From Pseudomonas putida (GTDB lineage Bacteria > Pseudomonadota > Gammaproteobacteria > Pseudomonadales > Pseudomonadaceae), in NCBI RefSeq assembly GCF_028682395.1, contig NZ_JANHLC010000002.1:558001-622000 (forward strand): a stretch of 64,000 nucleotides of DNA. The letters are read 5' to 3'. Positions 44,630 through 54,538 of this stretch are shown piece by piece. Both the position numbers and the translations under genes were made by a program. Positions within the stretch are counted from its first letter, which is position 1. Every line of letters begins with the position of its first letter. Under the pieces are notes generated by a model. That model did no database searches, was not told where the DNA came from, and saw only the letters and a list, made by a program, of their open reading frames with translations.

Positions 44630-45538
44630 ATGAAGATAGATGACATCGACGCCTTCGTTGCAGTGATTCGCTGCCAATCCCTGAGCCAGGCGGCGGACTC
44701 GCTGCAACTGACGCAATCGGCCATTACTCGGCGCGTGCAACGGTTCGAGGAAGCCCTGGGCGCCGAATTGCTCGACCGCCATACCAAGCCCCTGAAACCC
44801 AATGCCCTGGGCCTGCGCGTCTACGAACAGTGCCGCCAGGTGATGCGCGCCATGGATGCACTGCGTGAAATCGTCGCCCATGACACCTCGCCCAGCGGCC
44901 TGTTGCGCCTGGGCGTGCCGCAAACCATCAGCGACATGGTCCTGCTCGATGCGCTGCAACAACTCAAGAGCGACTTCCCCGAGCTGGCGACCCAGGTCAG
45001 TAATGGCTGGGGCAGCAGTCTGATCGCCAAGCTCGAAAACGGCGAACTGGATGCCGCCGCCGCGCTGTTTCCGGCGGGCAAGATTTTCCCCGATGGCATC
45101 GTTGGCCATTCCCTGGCACGCATGCCGCTGGCGGTGGTCGGCGCCAAGGGCTCGGTCGGCCGGCGCCAGGGCAAGCTTGCCGATATCCAGGCCCGGGGCT
45201 GGGTACTCAACCCCGACGGTTGCGGTTTTCGCGCCGGGCTCCAACGCGCCCTGATCGAGCAGGGGCTGAAATTGACGGTCAATCTGGAAACCTTTGGCAC
45301 CGAACTGCAGCTCGGCCTGGTGGCCAACGGCCTGGGGCTGGGCCTGGTACCGCTGCCGTTGCTGCATAAAAGCGCGCACCGGGACGAGCTTGAAGTGCTC
45401 AACCTGGCGGACTTTCACCCGATGATCGACCTCTGGCTGGTGCACCCCCAGCATATTGGCAATCTACAGGCGCCCCTGACGCTGTTTGGCGAAGTGGTCG
45501 CTGCCGGCCTGGCGCTGCAACCCAATGAGACCCCCTGA
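44630..45538 (+). CDS. LysR-family transcriptional regulator between two LLM operons
   Basis: The 302-residue protein has an N-terminal winged helix (IDAFVAVIRCQSLSQAADSLQLTQSAITRRVQRFEEALGAELLDR, here about residues 5-48) and a two-lobed effector domain. It differs from most relatives in its short N-terminus and weak translation site. It is flanked on both sides by identical 43-bp elements facing outward to two monooxygenase operons, so it is the natural regulator of both. The coinducer could be a sulfonate or a sulfur-status metabolite; nothing in the sequence decides this. Confidence 0.92.
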   Translation: MKIDDIDAFVAVIRCQSLSQAADSLQLTQSAITRRVQRFEEALGAELLDRHTKPLKPNALGLRVYEQCRQVMRAMDALREIVAHDTSPSGLLRLGVPQTISDMVLLDALQQLKSDFPELATQVSNGWGSSLIAKLENGELDAAAALFPAGKIFPDGIVGHSLARMPLAVVGAKGSVGRRQGKLADIQARGWVLNPDGCGFRAGLQRALIEQGLKLTVNLETFGTELQLGLVANGLGLGLVPLPLLHKSAHRDELEVLNLADFHPMIDLWLVHPQHIGNLQAPLTLFGEVVAAGLALQPNETP

Positions 45539-45570
45539 ATCCAGTGCGAGCGTGCAAGGCGCTCGCAAGC

Positions 45571-45613
45571 ATTCTCAATTTGCATATTAGGATATGACTA
45601 AATTGAATTTCCA
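45571..45613 (+). repeat. 43-bp mirrored operator/promoter repeat, copy 2
   Basis: Exact reverse complement of 44444-44486. Its near edge lies 104 bp upstream of the ATG of LLM gene B (45717). Downstream of it a TTATAAGAAACGGCC segment (about 45667-45681) parallels the one before LLM gene A. The only base match beyond the 43 is a scatter of three positions past a mismatch, so the perfect unit is sharply bounded. Confidence 0.9.
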
Positions 45614-45716
45614 ACATCTAAAAACCAACGGTAGATTCTAAGAAGGCTCTGCCAAGTTCCATTTCCTTATAAGAAACGGCCTGTGGCAGCGTAGACCTCT
45701 CAAAGGATCCGCTCCC

Positions 45717-46817
45717 ATGACTCTTGAAATTCTCGGCATGATCACCGCCTCGGCCGGCTCCGAAGTCGACCAGCCGTTTGGCGACGCCGTCGACCCGGAC
45801 TTTGTCCGTCGCTTTGCCCAGGCTCACGAGGACGCCGGTTTCGACCGCGCCCTGGTCGGCTACTTTTCCAACGGCCCGGAAGGCGCCGTCGTCAGCGCCT
45901 TTGTCGCGGCAGCCACCCAGCGCCTGGGGATTCTGCTGGCCTACCGACCTGGCGTGATTGCCCCACCCCTCGCCGCTCGGCAACTGGCCACGCTCGATCA
46001 ATTCAGCCGTGGGCGCCTGGCCCTGAATGTGGTCAGTGGCGGCAACGACCAGGACCTGCAACGCGACGGCGACTACCTCGACCATGATCAGCGCTATGCC
46101 CGCACCGGTGAATACCTCGATGCCCTGAAAGCCATCTGGACCGCCGACGGGCCGGTGGACTTCAGCGGCGATTTCTACCGCTTCCAGGGCGCCTCACCGG
46201 CGGTACGCACGGTGCAGCGACCGCATATTCCGATCTACTTCAGCGGCTCCTCGGGCGCAGCCATCGAGGTCGCTGCCCGGCATGCCGATACCTATATGCT
46301 CTGGGGCGAACCCCTGGCCGCCGTGGCCGAACATATCGGCCAGGTACGCCAGGCTGCAGCGGCTCAGGGTCGGGCGCCACGCTTCTCGGTGTCGTTCCGC
46401 CCGATTGTCGCCGACACCGAGGAAGCGGCCTGGAAACGCGCGGCCGAGATTCTCGAACAGGTGCGTGAAACCCGCTTGCAACTGGGCCTGCCCCTGCACG
46501 ATCACAGCCCGGAAAACAAAGGTTCCCAGCGCCTGCTCGCCGCCGCCCGCCAGGGCGATGTACTCGATGAGCGCCTGTGGATGGGCGTCGCTCAACTGAC
46601 CGGCGCCCGCTGGAATTCCACGGCCCTGGTCGGCACGCCCGAACAGGTGGCCAGGGCCATGGGCAAGTACTACCAGTTGGGCGTCTCGACCTTTCTGATC
46701 CGTGGCTTCGACCCCCTGGGCGACGCTGTGCTCTATGGCAAAACCCTGATCCCGGCCCTGCGCGAACATATCCTGCAGTTGGCCGCCCAGCCTGCATCCA
46801 AGGAACAATCGCGATGA
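45717..46817 (+). CDS. LLM-class FMN-dependent monooxygenase (alkanesulfonate monooxygenase-like), copy B
   Basis: The 366-residue protein parallels copy A along its length: AQAHEDAGFDRALVGYFSNGPEG, ILLAYRPGVIAPPLAARQLATLD, VVSGGNDQDLQRDGDYLDHDQRYARTGEYLDALKAIW and STALVGTPEQVARAMGKYYQLGVSTFLIRGFDPL. It is clearly a diverged paralogue, so substrates may differ. AAGGA lies 9 nt before the ATG. Its stop overlaps the start of a sulfonate-type binding protein gene, which links it to uptake of an organosulfur compound. It would need a separate flavin reductase. Confidence 0.9.
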   Translation: MTLEILGMITASAGSEVDQPFGDAVDPDFVRRFAQAHEDAGFDRALVGYFSNGPEGAVVSAFVAAATQRLGILLAYRPGVIAPPLAARQLATLDQFSRGRLALNVVSGGNDQDLQRDGDYLDHDQRYARTGEYLDALKAIWTADGPVDFSGDFYRFQGASPAVRTVQRPHIPIYFSGSSGAAIEVAARHADTYMLWGEPLAAVAEHIGQVRQAAAAQGRAPRFSVSFRPIVADTEEAAWKRAAEILEQVRETRLQLGLPLHDHSPENKGSQRLLAAARQGDVLDERLWMGVAQLTGARWNSTALVGTPEQVARAMGKYYQLGVSTFLIRGFDPLGDAVLYGKTLIPALREHILQLAAQPASKEQSR

Positions 46818-47758
46818 AACTGACCCACCTGTTTCGCCTGACCCTCACAGCCCTGGCCCTGAGCACGACCCTAGCCCAGGCCGCCGATAAAGTCACCCTG
46901 CGCGTGGGCGACCAGAACTACTACAACGTCCGCGCCTCGGTCGAAGCCTCCGGCGTGCTCAAGGATGCGCCCTACACCGTGGACTGGAAGCACTTCCAGT
47001 CGGCCGCCCCTGTGGCCGAAGGCCTGGATGCCGGGGCCCTGGACCTGGGCTTCCTGGGCGACTCGGGGTTTCTGTTCCTCGCGGCCAAGGGCGCCCCGGT
47101 CAAGCTGATCGGCGTCTCCCGGCAGAACCCCGACACCATCGCGCTGCTGGTGCCCAAGGACTCGCCAGCCAAGACCATCGCCGACCTCAAGGGCAAGAAA
47201 GTCGCCTACTGGCCTGGCGCCTGGAGCCAGCAACTGACCCTGCGCGCCCTGGAAAAGGCCGGCCTGCCCAAGGACTATGTGGAGTTCGTCAAGCTGATGC
47301 CGATCGATGCCGCCGCCGCGTTGCCTCAGGGCAGCATCGACGCCTTTCCGGTCTGGGAACCCTATATCTCCCAGCAGATCGTCTTCTCCGGTGCCCGGCC
47401 GATCCTGAGCGCTCGTGACCTGATGCCGGGCCTGAGCAGCATTGGCGCCTATGGCCCGTCCATCGAGCCCAAGCGGGCCGAAATTGCCGACTTCCTCGGC
47501 CGCGTCCAAAAAGCCCGGGAATGGGTGCAGGCGCACAAATCCGAATACGCCGCGATCTGGGCACAGAAGGCCAACCTCGACCCGGCCGTTTCCCAGCACT
47601 GGATCAACCAGGCTGATATGAGCGTGGGGCCGGTGGATGCCGGCGCAATCAAGGACTACCAGGGCACGGCTGACTTCTTGGTGGAAACCGGTGCATTGCC
47701 TAAAGCGCTGGATGTGCAGCCGCTGATCGATACCTCGTTTACCCAGGCCTTCAAGTAA
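46814..47758 (+). CDS. ABC transporter periplasmic binding protein, aliphatic sulfonate type (SsuA/TauA-like)
   Basis: The 314-residue protein starts at an ATG overlapping the LLM stop (ATGA). It has a signal peptide (LTLTALALSTTLAQAADK) and a two-lobe binding protein sequence with AAPVAEGLDAGALDLGFLGDSGFLF, KLIGVSRQNPDTIALLVPKDSPAKTIADLKGKKVAYWPG and LMPIDAAAALPQGSIDAFPVWEPYISQQ. These are features of sulfonate, taurine and nitrate binding proteins. No permease or ATPase gene follows; a terminator comes instead, so the protein must work with a transporter encoded elsewhere or have a sensing role. Confidence 0.9.
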   Translation: MKLTHLFRLTLTALALSTTLAQAADKVTLRVGDQNYYNVRASVEASGVLKDAPYTVDWKHFQSAAPVAEGLDAGALDLGFLGDSGFLFLAAKGAPVKLIGVSRQNPDTIALLVPKDSPAKTIADLKGKKVAYWPGAWSQQLTLRALEKAGLPKDYVEFVKLMPIDAAAALPQGSIDAFPVWEPYISQQIVFSGARPILSARDLMPGLSSIGAYGPSIEPKRAEIADFLGRVQKAREWVQAHKSEYAAIWAQKANLDPAVSQHWINQADMSVGPVDAGAIKDYQGTADFLVETGALPKALDVQPLIDTSFTQAFK

Positions 47759-47770
47759 GCCCAACGACGG

Positions 47771-47795
47771 GTGGGGCACGAGCGTGCTCGCGAGC
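47771..47795. repeat. REP-like element, degenerate
   Basis: The sequence GTGGGGCACGAGCGTGCTCG and following bases contain the dyad CGAGC-GT-GCTCG (47779-47790). It resembles Pseudomonas REP sequences in style and position (just after a gene), but no second full copy was found in the window. Confidence 0.4.
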
Positions 47796-47929
47796 TGTTG
47801 ATTCAGCTAGCGCTCGCTCCGCCAAAAAAAGGGTAGAGGCCATGGCCGGTGAAATCGTGACATGGCTTTCACAACGTTTTCACCTGCGGCCACCTAACCT
47901 GAAGTCCTCTCCTTTCATGTATCCCTCTT

Positions 47930-47959
47930 GGCCCGTCCGCACACGGGCCTTTTTTATTT
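47930..47959 (+). terminator. Rho-independent terminator after the binding-protein gene
   Basis: Arms GGCCCGT (47930-47936) and ACGGGCC (47943-47949) enclose CCGCAC and are followed by TTTTTTATTT. It ends the LLM B / binding protein transcript just before the convergent chemoreceptor gene. Confidence 0.92.
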
Positions 47960-47966
47960 AACGGGC

Positions 47967-49589
47967 TCAGTACTTGAACACCCCAAGGGACATCCGTAGG
48001 TCGCAGGAAACTTTTTGCAGGGCATCGCCCGCCTTTGCGGTCGCCTCGGCGGAAACATTGCCCGCACTGGCCAGTTGATTGAGCTCATTCATCTGCTGGT
48101 ACACATCATCACAGGCCGTACCGACCCGCTGGTTGGCTGCTACGATTTCCATCATCGCCGCGGTGGCCGCAGCCACCCGCTCCTGGATCGCCAGCAGCGA
48201 TTCTCCCGCCTCCGTCACGGTGGCCAACCCCCGATCGACATCCTGGGTGCTGGTCTGCATGCTCTGCACCGTCACCTCGACCCCCTCACGGATCACCCCG
48301 ATCAGCCCCTTAATCTCCTCGGTGGCAGTACTGGTACGCCCTGCCAGTTGCCGCACCTCATCGGCCACCACCGCAAAGCCGCGCCCCTGGTCACCGGCGC
48401 GGGCCGCTTCGATCGCCGCATTGAGGGCCAGTAGATTGGTTTGCGAGGCAATGTCCTGGATGGTTTCCGCGATCAGGCTGACCTTGCTCGAGCCCTGGTC
48501 GAGGTTAGCCACCGACGTTTGCGTACTGCGGCTGGCCGCCGCGAGGTGCTGCACACTGCTGAGGCTCTCCAGACGCGCCTGGTTGCCGCGGTGAGCCTGG
48601 TTCGCAGCTTCTTCCACCGAGACCTGGGCACTGAGCGCCTGGCTGGAAATAAGGGCGATGCTTTGCGTCATCTGGCTCATGGCCGTACCGGTATACAGCG
48701 CGGACTCGACCAGGCTTGCCGAATGCTCGCGCAGACGCTGGATCTCGGCGCCGACGCAGGCCACCTGGGTATCGACCGACTGTGCGCCGCTCGCCATGCC
48801 GATCACCAGTTCACGGATGCGCTCACGGGCCTCGAGCAACCCGGCATAGACACTGCCGCGGGCGGGCGTGTCGGTCGAAGCGTGCAGATTGCCCTGGGCG
48901 AAAAGCGCCATGGCCTGGCGCAGAAAAGCGGGCTCAGCACCCAACAACGAATGAATGCGGCGCGCGATCACCCCATAGATTGCCAGCGCCAGCAGCAGGC
49001 TGATCCCCCCCACCAGGCCCAGCATGAAATAGGCGCTGGAAGTAGTATTCCCCATCGTGTCCAGATACCGCTGGGCATTGGCGCTGGCGAGTTCCACTGT
49101 GCTGTCCACCTCCTGGCGATGGCTGGCATACGCGCCACTGAGCTCATTGAAAGCCGCCTCGGCAACGGCGGGCCGATCTTGCTCCAGGGCCGGAACCAAC
49201 TGAGTGGTCAGGATGTTGAAGTAGCGATCAGCATGAGTTCTCTGCTTGCCCAGCAAGGCACTGCTCAGCCGGCCATCGAGCGGCGATGCCGCCCAGTAAC
49301 GGTTGCGTTCTTCATAGGCGCTTATCAGCGTCTGTATCTTCGCCAATCCCTGGGCAGTGCCCAGGTCGCGGTGCAGCATTTGGTACGCCAGTAAATGAGC
49401 CTCGATGATATACAACGGCGGCGGCAGGATGTCGGCCACCACATCCTTGCTCTCGCTCAGTTGCCCGGCCGCCTGCTCGACTTTCGACAGCGCCACCGTA
49501 CCGCCGGCGATCACACCGATCAGCCCGAGTGCGCAGACGGTGGCGAACAGCAGCAGCGCGCCTTTTACAGTTCCCAAAAACATGTTCAT
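47967..49589 (-). CDS. Methyl-accepting chemotaxis protein with helical periplasmic sensor
   Basis: From the ATG at 49589 the protein is 540 residues. A membrane helix (about 8-30) leads to a helical periplasmic region (about 35-185) with no recognised small-molecule fold, a second helix (about 190-212), and a cytoplasmic signalling domain. The hairpin tip text [38 protein letters not shown] is the signature of MCPs and contacts CheA and CheW. GGAAG upstream favours this start over the longer ORF. No C-terminal pentapeptide for methylation enzymes is visible. It is convergent with the binding-protein operon. The ligand is unknown. Confidence 0.93.
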   Translation of the reverse strand: MNMFLGTVKGALLLFATVCALGLIGVIAGGTVALSKVEQAAGQLSESKDVVADILPPPLYIIEAHLLAYQMLHRDLGTAQGLAKIQTLISAYEERNRYWAASPLDGRLSSALLGKQRTHADRYFNILTTQLVPALEQDRPAVAEAAFNELSGAYASHRQEVDSTVELASANAQRYLDTMGNTTSSAYFMLGLVGGISLLLALAIYGVIARRIHSLLGAEPAFLRQAMALFAQGNLHASTDTPARGSVYAGLLEARERIRELVIGMASGAQSVDTQVACVGAEIQRLREHSASLVESALYTGTAMSQMTQSIALISSQALSAQVSVEEAANQAHRGNQARLESLSSVQHLAAASRSTQTSVANLDQGSSKVSLIAETIQDIASQTNLLALNAAIEAARAGDQGRGFAVVADEVRQLAGRTSTATEEIKGLIGVIREGVEVTVQSMQTSTQDVDRGLATVTEAGESLLAIQERVAAATAAMMEIVAANQRVGTACDDVYQQMNELNQLASAGNVSAEATAKAGDALQKVSCDLRMSLGVFKY

Positions 49590-49754
49590 AACCACTTCCA
49601 GACGATGGGGAGGCGCTAACAACCCTTCGAGGGTCGAAGGTAGCCAGAGGAGCAGCCAATCAATAAAGGCTACTGGCTACTATCGACATCCCAGCATTCC
49701 CCTTGAGCCAGGAAGCATTTCAGGATAAATCCCAAATCTGCCGCGCCGCTGGCC

Positions 49755-50972
49755 TCAACGCGCCAGGCCCTTATCGACCTGCCACGCCAAAGGCAGCACC
49801 GATAACAGGAGCGCTGCCAGCAGCATCACGGCCACAGGAACACCCAGCCCATCCCCCAGGCGTCCGAACACCACCGGCGCCAGCGCACCGCCACCAATCG
49901 TCCCGGTATAGAACAGCGCAAACGCCTGCTCGCGCTTGCCGGCACCGGCCAGGTCTGGCACCGCGCCATACAGCACCGACGAGGTGCCATTGAGAACCAA
50001 CCCCAGCAGCGGCAACATCACCAGGGTCGCCGATAACGGTAAAAACAGCGCCAGCACGATCAACAACGCCGTCGCAGACTCGGTCAGCCATACCGTTTTC
50101 AGCATGCCGATTCGCGCGCCCAGATAACCGCACAGCAGCTTGCCAAATGCCCCGCCGACGAACAGCAACGCCAGCGCCAGGCCAATGCCCGCGGTGCCGG
50201 CGCCCTTGCCTTGCAACACAAAGGGCAGAAAGGTCAGGAAGCCCATCCGAACAGCGCTGTCCAGAATGCCGATGCCCAGCAAGGCGCGCAGGCCGCTGAC
50301 CGAGCCCGTCCCCACGCTGGCAGCGCGGCCCGGGGCACTGGCGCATAGCGCCCCGGGCGGTGGCAGCAGCCACTGCAGCAGCGCGGCCGCCGCCAGGCCC
50401 AACCCGCCGAGCAGGAGCGCACTGGTGCGCCAGTCGACCACAATCAGCAACACCCCCACCAGCCCGGGAATCAACGCCTTGCCGATATCGCCGGCGAAGT
50501 TGTACTGCGCCAGCGCCGCCTTCACCCCGCCCCCCGCCTCGTGGGCCTCGACCACCAGCGCAGACGCCAGTGGATGCTGGGTGCTCGCGCCCAGCCCACC
50601 CAACAGCAACGCGACCAACAACAACGCCAGCCCGCCAGCCTGAGCCATCAGCAGATACGCCAGGCCGGCCAACAGGGTTCCACCCACCAGCAGGCGCTCA
50701 CGCCCCCCGTACCGGGCCGCGCGGCTGGCCAGCAACTGGAAGCCGGCCATCATGGCGGCGTAGGCACCGCGCAACAGCCCAACCTGCGCATAACTCAAGC
50801 CAAACTGCGCCTGCCAGAGCGGCAGCAGGACATAGATCACATCCGTCAGGCCGTCATGCACGGCATGGGCGCTACCGGCCGCCGCCAGGGTGCGACGACG
50901 TACCGAGGTCTCACCTGGGGACAACTCGCCGGTAACACTGGGGTCTTGAAGTCGGTTCATGGGGTCCGGCAT
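49755..50972 (-). CDS. MFS transporter (fosmidomycin-resistance-like family)
   Basis: The 405-residue protein has about 12 membrane helices in two halves. The N-terminal text HAVHDGLTDVIYVLLPLWQAQFGLSYAQVGLLRGAY resembles the FsR-type drug efflux branch of the major facilitator superfamily, which has the HDxxxD pattern in the first helix. It is divergent from a LysR gene 163 bp away, the standard arrangement for a LysR-controlled transporter. The substrate cannot be stated. An in-frame ATG four codons later is an alternative start. Confidence 0.88.
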   Translation of the reverse strand: MPDPMNRLQDPSVTGELSPGETSVRRRTLAAAGSAHAVHDGLTDVIYVLLPLWQAQFGLSYAQVGLLRGAYAAMMAGFQLLASRAARYGGRERLLVGGTLLAGLAYLLMAQAGGLALLLVALLLGGLGASTQHPLASALVVEAHEAGGGVKAALAQYNFAGDIGKALIPGLVGVLLIVVDWRTSALLLGGLGLAAAALLQWLLPPPGALCASAPGRAASVGTGSVSGLRALLGIGILDSAVRMGFLTFLPFVLQGKGAGTAGIGLALALLFVGGAFGKLLCGYLGARIGMLKTVWLTESATALLIVLALFLPLSATLVMLPLLGLVLNGTSSVLYGAVPDLAGAGKREQAFALFYTGTIGGGALAPVVFGRLGDGLGVPVAVMLLAALLLSVLPLAWQVDKGLAR

Positions 50973-51135
50973 TGATCAGGGGACGACACAGCAAGATGGC
51001 CACGCCGCCACCAAAAACCGAGTGGGGCGCACGGGAGGCCATAAAACTGCTCGTTTATGGCAATGAGCCTTTATAAAATGCCGGAGCCCGCCAAGACCAA
51101 TACCGAATTCAGACCGATCGATACCCGGAGCCAGG

Positions 51136-52050
51136 ATGCTCGACCTGCGTAGATTGCGTTACTTTCTGAGCGTCGCCGAAGAGCTGCATTTCGGCCGCGC
51201 GGCCCAGCGCCTGCACCTGGCTCAGCCGCCGCTGACCCGGCAGATATCCACGCTGGAGCACGAGCTCGGCTTTCGGTTGTTTGAGCGCAATAGTCGTACG
51301 GTAGCGCTGACAGCCCAGGGCCAGGCCTTTGTGCCCTACGCCCAAGCGGTGCTGGAGCAGGTCGAACGGGCCCGCCTGTTCGCCGACCAGTTGGCCACCG
51401 GTATGGCCGGCCAATTGACCCTGGGCTACGCCAGTTCGATTGCGCTCAGCGATCTCTTCAGCCAAAGTCTCCAAGCCTTTGCCCAGCGTTATCCCGAGGT
51501 CCGGTTGAGCCTGGTGGAAGGCGCCTCCAGCAGCCAATGGGCGCAGATTGTCGAAGGCCGGATCGATATTGGCCTCAGCCGAATGCAGCCCCCCGATGGC
51601 CAGGACGACCTGAAGGTCCTGTCCCTCGCAGAAGAACCCCTGGTAGTGGCCCTGCACAGCGCTGACCCGTTGGCCTGCCAGGCGCAAGTAGCCCTGGAGC
51701 AACTCAGCGAGCGTGCGCTGATTATGTTTCCACAGGGCTACGGCTCGGGTCTCAACGAGATCATTGAACAGCTGTACCGCCGGCATGAATTGCCCCTGTG
51801 TCGGGGGCCAAGCGGACGGCAGATCACCTCGATCATTGCCTTGGTGGCCGCCGGCCAAGGCGTCGCCCTGGTGCCCCGGTGCACCCAGACCCTGGCCCGG
51901 ACCGGCGTGACCTACCGTCCATTGCTCGCGACCGAGGCCAACGCACCGCTGCTGGTACTCACCCGCCAACACGGACGCGGCCCGCTGGTGGAGAGGTTTC
52001 TGAGCGTGCTCGAAGAGCTCCGACAAACCACGCCAGACCCCACCCTTTAG
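51136..52050 (+). CDS. LysR-family transcriptional regulator, divergent from the MFS gene
   Basis: The 304-residue protein has the LysR winged helix at the N-terminus (RRLRYFLSVAEELHFGRAAQRLHLAQPPLTRQI... about residues 4-60) and a substrate-binding domain beginning near residue 90 (QLTLGYASSIALSDLF). The text is of the BenM/CatM-like branch, which sense small aromatic or organic acids. GGAG stands 5 nt before the ATG. It probably controls the divergent MFS gene. The stop codon lies inside a hairpin shared with the convergent chemoreceptor gene. Confidence 0.93.
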   Translation: MLDLRRLRYFLSVAEELHFGRAAQRLHLAQPPLTRQISTLEHELGFRLFERNSRTVALTAQGQAFVPYAQAVLEQVERARLFADQLATGMAGQLTLGYASSIALSDLFSQSLQAFAQRYPEVRLSLVEGASSSQWAQIVEGRIDIGLSRMQPPDGQDDLKVLSLAEEPLVVALHSADPLACQAQVALEQLSERALIMFPQGYGSGLNEIIEQLYRRHELPLCRGPSGRQITSIIALVAAGQGVALVPRCTQTLARTGVTYRPLLATEANAPLLVLTRQHGRGPLVERFLSVLEELRQTTPDPTL

Positions 52051-52068
52051 ACTTGCGCCTAAAGGGTG
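52041..52068. terminator. Hairpin between convergent LysR and chemoreceptor genes
   Basis: Arms CACCCTTTAG (52041-52050) and CTAAAGGGTG (52059-52068) pair perfectly around an 8-nt loop. The left arm includes the LysR stop codon. No long T run follows on either side, so efficiency as an intrinsic terminator is uncertain. Confidence 0.55.
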
Positions 52069-52085
52069 TTGAGCGTGCGCGATAA

Positions 52086-54113
52086 CTAACCCGTGCGCTG
52101 GGTCAGGCCGGTCAGGGTATCGGCAATGGTTTTCGTGCGTTGCGCCGTGCCTTCGGTCATGCGGCTGGAATCCTCGAGGGCATTGAGCATTTCACGCAGC
52201 GCGCCGACCGCCGTGGACTGGTCCTCGATCTGTTGGGCAACCCGCTGGATCTCGCCCGACAACAGGTCGATATCGACACCGATCTCACCAGCATTTTTGC
52301 GCGTGATCTCGGCCAGCTTGCGCACCTCGTCGGCTACTACGGCGAATCCGCGGCCCATTTCACCGGCCCGCGCCGCCTCGATGGCCGCGTTCAGCGCCAG
52401 CAGGTTGGTCTGCCCGGCAATCTGCTGGATCACCTGGACAATCGACTGAATACGCAGGCTCGACTGCGCCAACTCACGGGCCCCGCCCACCGCATCCCCG
52501 GCCTGGGTCGACAGGCTTTCCACGGTGGCGCCAGCATCGGCGGCCACGCTGTGCTGCCGGTCAATGGTACTGGCCAGATCATCCATGGACAGGTGCAACT
52601 CGCCCGAATAATGCTTGAGCTGCTCGGCGATTTCCTGCTGCTGCTGACTGGCCTGGGCCAGCACCTGACCCAGGTCGGACAGCCCGTTGAACACCGGCAG
52701 AATATGTTCGTCCAGCGAGCGGGTATCCAGGACGCTGGTGAAGTCATTGCCCTTGAACGCCATGATCTGTTTGACCACGACATGGTTGAGCCCGGCCTGC
52801 TTCTTGATCTGGCGCCGCAGGAAAAACGCCTTGAACTCGCCATAGTGGGCGATGAAATTATCAACGTACTCGTCGCTGAAATGACCGCCCTTGGGCACGC
52901 GAAAAAAGAAAATCGCCGTCAGTGTCTGGTTCAGGTTCAGGCCAAGGATTTCGCCAAAGGTCGAGAAGCCCGCCAGGGGTACATCGCCGAAAATCCCGGT
53001 CATACCGGCCAGGTCGCGGGTGTTGTAGAGCCGGCGCAGGATGCAATCATTGAGAATCGCCGCCACCGGTTTGCCACCCTTGCCCTGCAGGAAACGCTGG
53101 TAGTCGGTGCGGGTGGTTTCCTGGATCGGTGTGCGCTTGACCATCACCAGTTCTTCGCCTGGCGCCACGTCGCAGAACAGCTGGATCACTTCCTGGGCAT
53201 GGTCGATACGAGCAATGGAGCGCACAAACAACTCCTCGCCCACACGAATCGCGAACGAATAGTCGGTCAGCTGCTTTTCCAACGCCTCGCCGCTGCATTT
53301 GAAGGCGTCGCACAGCGCCTGGACCATGGTCTTGATATCACCCTTGGCATCGATCACCAGGTTGATGGTGCGATCTTCCACCGAGGCCGTCAGCACATTG
53401 AAGCTCAGGCCCGATGGCTGGAAATTCTGGCTCTTGAACACGCCGAAACGCACATCGGCGGGGGTCTTGATAAAGACGATCTGCGCGTGGTTTTCATAGG
53501 CGCGCTGGCCGTCGTGGATCTGCGTGCGCTTGAAATCGAGCTTGCCGCCGGCCGAGCCGCCGACGAACAGACACGGGAATCGGCCGGATTCGTAGAGCGC
53601 TTCCATGAAGAACGATTCGGACGCCGACAGCCCGTCGAAGACGATGTAGCCCAGAGTGTCGCGGTAATCGATGGGCGTCTGCACCGCCATGCGCTTGATA
53701 TTGGCGACCAGGCGCGCGATACGCTCGCGCATCGCCAGGCGTTTATCGCCACCGCGGATATCGGCGCACTCCAACGGCACCATGATCACTTCGGCCGAGG
53801 CAATGATGCTGCTGTCGAACAGTTGCAGGGCAATTCGGTCCCAGCCCTCGCCGGTGGCGCAGTAGAGCTGGCTGGCGCTGTTGCTCAGCTCGCCAGAGGT
53901 GGTACACAGGCTCACGGCGCTGGCGGGGAAGCGCTGGCGGATCCGCCGGGCGACCTGGTCGATGTCGATATAGGGCGAGACAAACCCGGTGATCAATACG
54001 GGCGTCTGACGCACCCCTGCCAGCTTGCCTTCCAGCTCGCCGCTGGTGCAGACAAGGCTTACAGCCCCCTGGCTCGATGCACTGGCCTTGTTGAAGAAAT
54101 TGAGTGGATTCAT
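52086..54113 (-). CDS. FIST-domain chemoreceptor (cytosolic MCP)
   Basis: The 675-residue protein has no membrane helix. Residues about 15-400 form a FIST sensor (N and C parts, with [52 protein letters not shown] and [21 protein letters not shown]). A short coiled coil follows, then an MCP signalling domain with [37 protein letters not shown] near residues 555-595. FIST domains are thought to bind small ligands such as amino acids inside the cell. Output would go to CheA/CheW of a cytoplasmic array. Such FIST-MCP fusions are known in Pseudomonas, but the ligand is not. It lies 425 nt from the next chemoreceptor gene. Confidence 0.9.
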   Translation of the reverse strand: MNPLNFFNKASASSQGAVSLVCTSGELEGKLAGVRQTPVLITGFVSPYIDIDQVARRIRQRFPASAVSLCTTSGELSNSASQLYCATGEGWDRIALQLFDSSIIASAEVIMVPLECADIRGGDKRLAMRERIARLVANIKRMAVQTPIDYRDTLGYIVFDGLSASESFFMEALYESGRFPCLFVGGSAGGKLDFKRTQIHDGQRAYENHAQIVFIKTPADVRFGVFKSQNFQPSGLSFNVLTASVEDRTINLVIDAKGDIKTMVQALCDAFKCSGEALEKQLTDYSFAIRVGEELFVRSIARIDHAQEVIQLFCDVAPGEELVMVKRTPIQETTRTDYQRFLQGKGGKPVAAILNDCILRRLYNTRDLAGMTGIFGDVPLAGFSTFGEILGLNLNQTLTAIFFFRVPKGGHFSDEYVDNFIAHYGEFKAFFLRRQIKKQAGLNHVVVKQIMAFKGNDFTSVLDTRSLDEHILPVFNGLSDLGQVLAQASQQQQEIAEQLKHYSGELHLSMDDLASTIDRQHSVAADAGATVESLSTQAGDAVGGARELAQSSLRIQSIVQVIQQIAGQTNLLALNAAIEAARAGEMGRGFAVVADEVRKLAEITRKNAGEIGVDIDLLSGEIQRVAQQIEDQSTAVGALREMLNALEDSSRMTEGTAQRTKTIADTLTGLTQRTG

Positions 54114-54538
54114 AGGAAGGCTCGAAGAGTGGCGGTTAAGGCAGGACTTCGCACGACGGACGCGGGCGTGTCCTTGAAGGCAAGCGGTGGGTCGAGGCTT
54201 ACGACCCTGTCACGGCGAGGCGCAGGCACTCGCCGACAGTGTCCTGGCAGCGCACAGATCACCGGACGGTTATTCATGGACGGGACTTCAACTTTTGGCA
54301 TATTCCATTGCACTAGCGACCGTCGAAAAATCAGCATACAAGTGGACCCGGGCCCGGCATAGATAGACTTCAGTACCTATCGAAGGCTACCTGAGCCCGG
54401 GCCGCGCATACCCCGTAAAACCTCGGGCGCAGCTGACCACAAGGGGCCACAGGCGATTGGCAGACCGGCGCGCGGGCACTGCACTTCATGCTTTAGTAGC
54501 AATTGGCAGTGCCTCCAGGGCGCCGCCAATCAACCACC
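54114..54538. promoter_or_regulatory. Intergenic region between two chemoreceptor genes
   Basis: No convincing gene lies in these 425 bases. They should hold the minus-strand promoter of the FIST receptor and the end of the transcript from 56113. Two dyads stand out: CGGCGAG/CTCGCCG (54213-54219 and 54229-54235, 9-nt loop), about 100 nt upstream of the FIST receptor start, and CCCGGGC/GCCCGGG (54347-54353 and 54395-54401) with a 41-nt spacer. Neither has a T run. Confidence 0.4.

Noticed and set aside
52140..54362. 740-codon plus-strand frame opposite the FIST receptor
   Set aside because: Antisense to a gene with strong FIST and MCP motifs; no domain seen in the plus frame.
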